Source of the DNA: an uncultured SAR116 cluster alpha proteobacterium
GTDB lineage: Bacteria; Pseudomonadota; Alphaproteobacteria; Puniceispirillales; Marisalimonadaceae
Direction: 5' to 3'
Assembly: GCA_902618195.1 (NCBI GenBank)
Contig: CACMZO010000008.1
Location: forward strand, 1-48,708
DNA length: 48,708 nucleotides
Both the position numbers and the translations under genes were made by a program. The notes under the pieces were generated by a model. The model was not told the DNA's origin and searched no databases. It saw nothing but the letters and a program-made list of their open reading frames with translations. Of this stretch, positions 42,743-48,708 are shown in pieces (positions within the stretch are counted from its first letter, which is position 1; the number at the start of each line of letters is the position of its first letter).

Positions 42743-43882
42743 TTATAAATTAGTATCATTTTTTGTAATTGAGAATTTTTTCATTTTCTCAATTAGGGTA
42801 GTTCTTCTCAGCTTTAAGATGTCTGCTGCGTTAGCAATTTTCCCATTAGTCTTTTCTAAAGCGGCTTCTATTAATATTATCTCAATATCTTGTAAATGAC
42901 GTCGAATATCAATTTCGTCATAGAAAGTAAACCAATCTTTATAATTATTTGGATGAGGAAGATTATTAACAATAGTTTCTTCATCATCATTGTCATCAAA
43001 TTCAACTTCATCTATTAACTCCGATGTTACATCCCAAATTTCATTTTGTTCTTCAATTGTGTTTGGAGCTTTCAACCTTAAGAGATTTTCAGTAACATTT
43101 GTGCTTGTAACATCTTGACCTTGAAAAAGTATACATGCTCTTTCAATTAAATTTTTTAATTCTCTTACGTTACCAGGCCAATTATGTCTTGTAAGTGCTG
43201 TAATTGCGTCAGTTGTAAATTTTGGCTTAAATTCATCTTCGGCATCTACATTTTTTAGCAAATTTAATACTAAGTCAGGTATGTCATCTCTTCTTTCAGC
43301 AAGTGATGGAACCTGTATAGGTAATACATTTATTCTAAAAAAAAGATCAGCTCTAAATTCGCCACTTTCAACTTTTTTTTCTAAATCTCTATGAGTTGCA
43401 CATATAAGTCTAAGATCAATTTTAATATCTGTAGATCCTCCAACTCTTTGAATTGTTTTATTTTCAATTGCTCTTAATAATTTTGCTTGGAGTGCCAATG
43501 GCATATCACCTATCTCGTCAAGGAACATTGAACCACCACTTGATTGTTCAAACTTACCTTTTCTTAATTTATCAGCTCCAGTAAATGATCCTTTTTCATG
43601 TCCAAATAGTTCTGATTCCAACAATTCTGATGGAATAGCTGCACAATTGACAGTTATTAGAGGTCCATTTCTTGGAGAGGAGTTATGAATTGCTCTTGCA
43701 ATCACGTCTTTACCAGTCCCAGTTTCTCCAAGTATTAAGGCAGTACTGTTTGTTTTGGATATCATTTGAATTAATTTGATTAATTCATCTGTTTGTTTGC
43801 TTTTACCAGAAATTAAACTTCTGACATTAAAGTTATTACTCTTTTGGGTTTTATGGTCTGATATTTTTGTGACAGATGCCAT
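42743..43882 (-). CDS. Sigma-54-dependent transcriptional activator without receiver domain
   Basis: 379 residues. Only about 25 residues precede the AAA+ domain, so the receiver is missing. Walker A is GETGTGKD (52-59), the sigma-54 contact loop is GSFTGA (98-103; Ser in place of the usual Ala), Walker B is MFLDEIGDM (119-127), and WPGNVREL follows. An acidic linker rich in Asp/Glu leads to a C-terminal Fis-type helix-turn-helix (about 340-375, ALEKTNGKIANAADILKLRRTTLIEKM). It would bind DNA and open sigma-54 promoters constitutively or through a partner. It is divergent from the flagellar activator/fliEFG operon. Confidence 0.87.
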   Translation of the reverse strand: MASVTKISDHKTQKSNNFNVRSLISGKSKQTDELIKLIQMISKTNSTALILGETGTGKDVIARAIHNSSPRNGPLITVNCAAIPSELLESELFGHEKGSFTGADKLRKGKFEQSSGGSMFLDEIGDMPLALQAKLLRAIENKTIQRVGGSTDIKIDLRLICATHRDLEKKVESGEFRADLFFRINVLPIQVPSLAERRDDIPDLVLNLLKNVDAEDEFKPKFTTDAITALTRHNWPGNVRELKNLIERACILFQGQDVTSTNVTENLLRLKAPNTIEEQNEIWDVTSELIDEVEFDDNDDEETIVNNLPHPNNYKDWFTFYDEIDIRRHLQDIEIILIEAALEKTNGKIANAADILKLRRTTLIEKMKKFSITKNDTNL

Positions 43883-44016
43883 TTATGTGTCAAAATTTTG
43901 TATTTTGTTAAAATTAATCATATAATGTCATAAAACTGACTCAATAAAAAGGTTTTTTTAAAATATTTTCCCTTAAATATTCAAGTGTATAATTTAAATT
44001 TTTGTAAATTTTTGTT

Positions 44017-44033
44017 TTGGCAAACTTCTTGCT
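44017..44033 (+). promoter_or_regulatory. Sigma-54 (-24/-12) promoter of the flagellar operon
   Basis: TTGGCAAACTTCTTGCT has the invariant GG and GC with exactly 10 bases between, matching the sigma-54 consensus. It predicts a transcript start near 44044, ahead of AAGGAG (44048-44053) and the ATG at 44060. A half-symmetric GTCA-6-TGAC at 43927-43940 could be an activator site. Confidence 0.7.
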
Positions 44034-44059
44034 TCTGAATTTCTACTAAGGAGTTATTT

Positions 44060-45244
44060 ATGAATCATGTAATAATTATAGGTAAAAATTTAAATATATT
44101 TGAAAATTTAAGTAATTTTTTTGAAAATAGAAATATATCAATAATTAAACCTAATGAAAATAATGATTTACCAAACCTTTCAGGAGTAGCTTTGAGTGGG
44201 TTAAATATTGAAACTATCATTTGTTCAAAAGAATACGAAAAACATTTAGGTGGCCAAGAAAAATTGCTAGCTTTTGCAAGGGAAAACAAAATAAAAAAAA
44301 TTATTATCATTTCAGAGGATAAAAGCATTGAAGATTATACTATTTTAAATGAATTAGGTGGAGCACTAAAGAGACTAACTTTTAATGATTTTTACAATAA
44401 AATAACAAAAGAAATAATTTTTCATTGTTGTGTCACAGACAATTCTTATTCAGCAGGTGATGAAAAGACCTTTGAACTGCTAAGTTTATCACGAAGAGTA
44501 GCTTTGACTGATGTCACAGTATTTATTAATGGCCCAACTGGTTCTGGCAAAGAAGTTTTAGCAAATTATTTACATGAATATTCCCCAAGAAAAAAAGAAC
44601 CCTTTGTTGCAGTGAATTGTGCTGCAATTCCAGAAAACATGTTAGAGGCAATTCTTTTTGGTCATGAAAAGGGTGCTTTTACAGGAGCATCGTACGCAAA
44701 TAAGGGGATTTTTAGGGCTGCTGACAAAGGTACTTTGTTATTAGATGAAATTTCCGAGATGCCTTTATCTTTGCAAGCCAAATTATTACGTGTTTTACAA
44801 GAAAAAAAGGTAACTCCAGTTGGTGGTCAAAGAGATATTGAAATTGATGTAAGAGTCTTAGCTACTTCTAATAGAGACATGGTAACTGAGGTAAAGCAAT
44901 CTAGATTTAGAGAAGATTTATATTACAGATTAAATGTGTTTCCTCTTCAAACAAAAAATTTAAAAGATAGAAAGGATGATATTTTTCCTATTGCTTTAAA
45001 CATTTTAGAAAAACATTGTAAAGAAAAACAAATACCAATAATTTCTTCAGAAGCACAGGAAGTTATTCTTAATCACGATTGGCCAGGTAATGTAAGAGAA
45101 TTAGAAAACACATTACAGAGAGCACTTGTGTTATGTGAAGGTGATAAGATAACAAAAACTTCAATTATGATTGACAAATCTCTTAATAATATGTCTTCGG
45201 ATGGTCAGGTTGAGAGTTTTATTGACAGATATAATTATGCATAA
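44060..45244 (+). CDS. FlbD-like sigma-54 activator with N-terminal receiver-like domain but no DNA-binding domain
   Basis: 394 residues. The N-terminal ~125 residues look like a degenerate receiver (MNHVIIIGKNLNIFENLSNFF, KIIIISED) without a clear phospho-acceptor Asp. The AAA+ domain has GPTGSGKE (158-165), a canonical GAFTGA (205-210), LLLDEISEM and WPGNVREL (about 341-348). Only 46 residues follow, lacking any Fis-type helix-turn-helix, whereas FlbD/NtrC proteins normally have one. It lies behind a sigma-54 promoter and 24 bp ahead of fliE. It likely works with the divergent activator that supplies the DNA-binding domain. Confidence 0.8.
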   Translation: MNHVIIIGKNLNIFENLSNFFENRNISIIKPNENNDLPNLSGVALSGLNIETIICSKEYEKHLGGQEKLLAFARENKIKKIIIISEDKSIEDYTILNELGGALKRLTFNDFYNKITKEIIFHCCVTDNSYSAGDEKTFELLSLSRRVALTDVTVFINGPTGSGKEVLANYLHEYSPRKKEPFVAVNCAAIPENMLEAILFGHEKGAFTGASYANKGIFRAADKGTLLLDEISEMPLSLQAKLLRVLQEKKVTPVGGQRDIEIDVRVLATSNRDMVTEVKQSRFREDLYYRLNVFPLQTKNLKDRKDDIFPIALNILEKHCKEKQIPIISSEAQEVILNHDWPGNVRELENTLQRALVLCEGDKITKTSIMIDKSLNNMSSDGQVESFIDRYNYA

Positions 45245-45268
45245 ATTAGTTAGTTAAAAGGATTTAGA

Positions 45269-45577
45269 ATGTCTAAAATAAATGGAAATGTAATTCAAAA
45301 TAACTTGAGAGCAGATATTTTAAATAAGGCATCAAAAGTATTGGATAACAAAAGTTCTGTCGACTTCAGTTCTAAAATTCATGACGCAATAAAAGAAGTT
45401 GCAGACACTCAAACTAAAGCTAATCAAATTACTAAAAATTATGAATTAGGAAAAGAAACTGATCTTACAAAAGTTGTCATGCAACAACAAGTAGCAAATA
45501 TTGCTTTTCAATTAACATTAAATGTAAGAAATAAAGTTTTAAGTTCATACAAAGATATTATGAACATGCCAGTATAA
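45269..45577 (+). CDS. fliE: Flagellar hook-basal body protein FliE
   Basis: 102 residues. The second half, VADTQTKANQITKNYELGKETDLTKVVMQQQVANIAFQLTLNVRNKVLSSYKDIMNMPV, is the conserved FliE helix pair: the ADL-type amphipathic end and the NKVLxxYxDIMxMPV tail. It links the MS ring to the rod in the periplasm. AAAAGGAT precedes the ATG. It sits between the FlbD-like gene and fliF, the usual order in many flagellar loci. Confidence 0.93.
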   Translation: MSKINGNVIQNNLRADILNKASKVLDNKSSVDFSSKIHDAIKEVADTQTKANQITKNYELGKETDLTKVVMQQQVANIAFQLTLNVRNKVLSSYKDIMNMPV

Positions 45578-45598
45578 TAATAGAAAAAGGATAAAATT

Positions 45599-47314
45599 AT
45601 GGCTGAAGCAACAGGAACAGAGATAACAAATACGAATACAGGAATTCTATCAAGAATCTCTGGAATATTTTCTAATGTTAAAAAATTGAGGTCAGACCCT
45701 GCAGTTCAGAAATCAGTTCCTCTAGCTTTTGGAATAATTGTAACTTTTGTCGGAATTATTGCTTTTTATTTAATGCAAAAGCCTGAAATGACAACTTTAT
45801 TTTCTTCTTTACCAGAAAACGAAAAATCTGCAGTTTTTGATGCACTAAAACAAAATGGTGTAGATGTTTCATTAAATTCTGCAACTGGAGAAGTTATTGT
45901 TCCTGTCGGTGATTATCATAATGCAAAAATGTTATTAGCTTCCCAAGGGTTACCTTCTTCTGTACCAGATGGTTATTCTTCTTTAAATGATATGCCAATG
46001 GGAACAAGTAGGTCAGTGGAAGCAGTAAAAATTAAACAAACTCTTGAAGCTGAGTTATCAAAGTCATTAAATTTCATTTCTGGAATTTCATCTGCAAGAG
46101 TTCATCTCGCAATCCCAGAAAAAACTGTTTTTGCTCGCGAAACAGCTTTACCTTCAGCCTCAGTTTTTGTTAGGTTAGCATCAGGACGTTCTTTAGGAAG
46201 GCAACAAGTTCAATCTATTGTTCATTTAGTATCCTCATCAGTACCAAATTTACCATCTGAGAATGTTACTGTAATTGATCAATTTGGTGAATTATTATCA
46301 AAGCCAAAAACAGATAGCAATATTTCTGCATCAGAAGAACAAATAATTCAACAAATGAAGCTAGGTGAAATTTATAGATCGAAAGTTATTTCTCTTTTAA
46401 CACCAATGATAGGTGCTGGAAATGTGAAAGCAGAAGTAAATGTGGATATGAATTTTACAAAAAAAGAGATTACCGAAGAGTTAGTTGACCCAGAAGGTAA
46501 TGCTATAAGAAGTGAACAAAATACTTTAGATGAATCAGGAGACGCTGAAGCTCAAGGAATTCCAGGCGCATTAGCAAATCAGCCACCACTTAAACCAGAT
46601 TTGAAACAAGTTTCTCCAAATGCTAAAGGTGGAATAGGGAATATAAAGTCAAGAAGTCAATCTACAGTTAAAAATTATGAAGTAAGCAAAAAAATTGAAA
46701 CAACGTTACCTCAAGTTGGTAAAGTAATAAAAATAAAAGCTGCAGTTGTTATAAGAGAAAATAAAATAACTTCAGAAGATGGAACTGTTTCATTTGAAAA
46801 AGTTGATCCAAAAAGACTAGAAGAAATAAAGTTACTAGTAATGGAAACACTTGGTTTCGATGAAAATAGAGGTGATAGTATAACTGTAAAAAGTAGTCCT
46901 TTTGTAGACACATTAGAACCTATTTCTATTCCTTGGTATGAAAGTGCAACATTTAAAGAATTATCTAAACAACTTGGTATGATATTAATATTTGCTATAA
47001 TTACATTTGGAGCTTTATTACCTTTATTAAGAAGAGTAATAGTTCCTGCATCATTTTCTTCGGGATCTCCTGTCGTTAGTGATGGTGATTTTGAAGAAGA
47101 GTTAGATAAAGTTGAAGTTCAAGAAGGTGATACTTTGGAAGATATTAAAGCAAAGTTAAAACCAAAAAAACAAGCAATATCAGCAGAGATGTTGGATACC
47201 GCAAACACTTATGATGATAAAGTAGCTGTTATAAGAATGATCGTAGGAGATCAAGCTGGCAGGGTATCAAATGTATTTAAAAATATGATGAAAGAACAAC
47301 CAATAGATAATTAA
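45599..47314 (+). CDS. fliF: Flagellar MS-ring protein FliF
   Basis: 571 residues. Two membrane helices (about 39-59 and 455-478, GMILIFAIITFGALLPLLRRV) flank a large periplasmic ring-building region. LPENEKSAVFDALKQNGVDVSL, ARVHLAIPEKTVFARE and ASVFVRLASGRSLGRQQVQSIVHLVSSSV are classic FliF blocks. The acidic C-terminal cytoplasmic tail ending VSNVFKNMMKE is the FliG-binding segment. It forms the base ring of the flagellar motor. fliG follows 25 bp later. Confidence 0.96.
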   Translation: MAEATGTEITNTNTGILSRISGIFSNVKKLRSDPAVQKSVPLAFGIIVTFVGIIAFYLMQKPEMTTLFSSLPENEKSAVFDALKQNGVDVSLNSATGEVIVPVGDYHNAKMLLASQGLPSSVPDGYSSLNDMPMGTSRSVEAVKIKQTLEAELSKSLNFISGISSARVHLAIPEKTVFARETALPSASVFVRLASGRSLGRQQVQSIVHLVSSSVPNLPSENVTVIDQFGELLSKPKTDSNISASEEQIIQQMKLGEIYRSKVISLLTPMIGAGNVKAEVNVDMNFTKKEITEELVDPEGNAIRSEQNTLDESGDAEAQGIPGALANQPPLKPDLKQVSPNAKGGIGNIKSRSQSTVKNYEVSKKIETTLPQVGKVIKIKAAVVIRENKITSEDGTVSFEKVDPKRLEEIKLLVMETLGFDENRGDSITVKSSPFVDTLEPISIPWYESATFKELSKQLGMILIFAIITFGALLPLLRRVIVPASFSSGSPVVSDGDFEEELDKVEVQEGDTLEDIKAKLKPKKQAISAEMLDTANTYDDKVAVIRMIVGDQAGRVSNVFKNMMKEQPIDN

Positions 47315-47339
47315 AACGTAACTAGAGATAGGATATAAA

Positions 47340-48380
47340 ATGGCTGAACAAGTATCTACAACTGAAGATATAAATGATCTATATGATAGTTTAACTGGAA
47401 CTCAAAAATGTGCAATTTTAATGATGTTGCTTGGAGAAGATGAAGCTGCAGAGATAATGAAAAATCTCTCTCCAAAAGAAGTTCAAACTTTAGGTAGTGC
47501 TATGTACTCAGTGCAAGGCTTGCCTCAAGAAACTGTTAACTTGGTTCTTGATGAATTTTTAGCAATTATAAAAGGGCAAACAAGTTTAGGTATTGAAGGA
47601 ACAAGTTATATTAAAAATGTTTTAACAAAAGCGCTAGGAGAAGATAAGGCTGAAAGTGTTTTGGGAAGAATTACGCCACAGGATAGTGTTAAAGCTATTG
47701 AAATTTTAGAATGGTTAGATGCGAGGTCAATTGCAGAATTAATTTTGGAAGAACACCCACAAATTATAGCATTGATTATTTCTTATCTAGAGCCTGGTAT
47801 TGCCGCTGATGTATTAAATCTTTTACCAGAAAATATTCAATCAGATATTGTTAAAAGAATAGCTACACTTCAAACCATTCAACCTGAGGCTTTGTCAGAG
47901 TTAAATCGTGTTATGCAAAAAGTATTTTCATCAAATGCAAGTTTAAGAGCTAGTAAAGTTGGAGGAGTACAAGCAGCAGCCAAAATTATGAACTTCTGTA
48001 AACAAGATATGGAAGGAAGAATAATGAAAGATATATTAAAAGCTGACAAAGCATTAATGCAGGGTATTCAAGATAATATGTTCGTTTTTGAAACATTATT
48101 ACTTTCAGATGATAAATCTCTTCAAACTCTTTTAAGAGCAGTTGACGATGAATTAATTATATTAGCTCTTAAAGGTGCTGATGATGAGCTTAGATCAAAA
48201 TTATTTGGTTGTATGTCTCAAAGAGCTGCAGCAAATATACAAGATGAAATGGAAGCATTAGGGCCAGTAAGATTAACTGAAGTTCAGGAAGCTCAAAAAC
48301 AAATAATTGCTATAGCGAGAAGAATGTCTGATGAGGGATCAATTGTTCTTGCTGGTCGTGGTGGTGATGATTTTGTATAA
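47340..48380 (+). CDS. fliG: Flagellar motor switch protein FliG
   Basis: 346 residues in the N-, middle- and C-domain layout. GTQKCAILMMLLGEDEAAEIMKNLSPKEVQTLG forms the FliF-binding N-terminus. EEHPQIIALIISYLEP is the EHPQ motif contacting FliM. The C-terminal torque helix region holds FVFETLLLSDDKSLQTLLRAVDDELIILALKGADDELRSKLF with the conserved charged residues facing MotA. It is complete and in operon with fliF. Confidence 0.96.
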   Translation: MAEQVSTTEDINDLYDSLTGTQKCAILMMLLGEDEAAEIMKNLSPKEVQTLGSAMYSVQGLPQETVNLVLDEFLAIIKGQTSLGIEGTSYIKNVLTKALGEDKAESVLGRITPQDSVKAIEILEWLDARSIAELILEEHPQIIALIISYLEPGIAADVLNLLPENIQSDIVKRIATLQTIQPEALSELNRVMQKVFSSNASLRASKVGGVQAAAKIMNFCKQDMEGRIMKDILKADKALMQGIQDNMFVFETLLLSDDKSLQTLLRAVDDELIILALKGADDELRSKLFGCMSQRAAANIQDEMEALGPVRLTEVQEAQKQIIAIARRMSDEGSIVLAGRGGDDFV

Positions 48381-48400
48381 AATTTAAAAAGAGTAATGTT

Positions 48401-48708
48401 ATGGTAAATATAAACCAAAGTGAAGATAATAATGAGGAGTTAAAACTTTCACCCTTAGGAACTGATGAGATCAATTCTGTTATTAAATCATTTAAAAATT
48501 CAACATTTAATCAAGAAGAATTATATAAAAAAGACGAAAAAAACTTTGTAAAAAAAACATTATTTGATTTAGCAAAAGAATCTGAAAAAATTTCATCAGA
48601 AGAAAACCAAAGTAAAACTGATAACTCCAGTGAAGGAAATGTTGGCATAAGTGAAGAAGTTGTTAAAGACACTAATCAAAATGATGAACCTGACAATACG
48701 CATTCTTT
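48401..48708 (+). CDS. Probable FliH N-terminal part (gene runs off the window)
   Basis: The frame starts at ATG 48401, 20 bp after fliG, and is open to the window edge (102 codons and two bases). The visible part is highly charged, low in hydrophobics and disordered-looking (Glu, Asn, Lys, Ser-rich), as are FliH N-termini, which are poorly conserved. Identification as fliH, the regulator of the flagellar export ATPase, rests mainly on gene order fliE-fliF-fliG-fliH. No diagnostic motif is within the window. Confidence 0.6.
   Translation, partial: MVNINQSEDNNEELKLSPLGTDEINSVIKSFKNSTFNQEELYKKDEKNFVKKTLFDLAKESEKISSEENQSKTDNSSEGNVGISEEVVKDTNQNDEPDNTHS

Noticed and set aside
1-48708. CRISPR arrays, insertion sequences, rRNA or tRNA genes
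   Set aside because: No regularly spaced direct repeats, transposase-like frames or recognisable stable RNA genes were seen on either strand by eye.

Overview
The window is a strongly AT-rich (roughly 30% G+C by eye), gene-dense stretch with very short intergenic gaps. It fits a streamlined, probably marine and planktonic alphaproteobacterium. The evidence is alphaproteobacterial families (DUF1489, DUF1127, HpaR-like MarR, FlbD-like sigma-54 activators), many small catabolic and transport genes, and a flagellar fliE-fliF-fliG cluster. I cannot name the genus from sequence alone.

Layout. (1) 1-5537: the 3' end of a uraD-like gene (OHCU decarboxylase), converging with a two-gene minus operon for an FAD/4Fe-4S D-2-hydroxyacid dehydrogenase and a cytoplasmic molybdopterin oxidoreductase of the BisC/DMSO reductase class. 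(2) 5628-15733: mostly plus-strand catabolism: serine-glyoxylate aminotransferase, malonyl-CoA decarboxylase, a DMT exporter, an Ldh2-family dehydrogenase, an HpaR-like repressor divergent from an HpaI-like aldolase plus an Old Yellow Enzyme, then cold-shock protein, DUF1330, haloacetate dehalogenase and cupin. (3) 15730-18759: a DMT transporter, a DUF1127 protein with a clear terminator, and a three-gene MotA/ExbB-like membrane operon. (4) 18762-24736: a six-gene minus operon with trpE and trpG among flavin- and NADPH-linked oxidoreductases and pirin. (5) 24786-36250: TSUP exporter, CMD-family protein, MgtE, DUF1489, an RND pump, hisI, rlmE, guaB and guaA. (6) 36236-42205: a foreign island in the 3' end of guaA. 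(7) 42270-48708: a MaoC hydratase, two sigma-54 activators, and fliE-fliF-fliG followed by a probable fliH that runs off the window.

The strongest candidate for something undescribed is the ~5.96 kb guaA island. The last 14 bases of the guaA coding end (attgagtgggaata) recur exactly at 42192-42205. Just inside both junctions lie paired short repeats (gtttccaagta, and an aatcaataactta-type element) that look like recombinase arm sites, yet no recombinase gene is visible. The cargo is a lipoprotein joining MORN repeats to an M48 metalloprotease, a membrane-anchored partner, a GIY-YIG-like protein, a NERD nuclease-like protein with a topoisomerase-type zinc finger and a C-terminal membrane anchor, and several small proteins of under 60 residues (54, 48, 58 and 49 aa), some translationally coupled. 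This may be a trans-mobilised or decayed defence or satellite-type element.

Two other systems stand out. The 17208-18759 operon pairs a MotA/ExbB-like channel with an ExbD/MotB-like single-span protein carrying an unusual periplasmic domain, plus a third membrane protein. The flagellar locus has two divergent sigma-54 activators with complementary domain losses, and a good -24/-12 promoter ahead of the second. All functions are read from motifs and context by eye; no database search was run.
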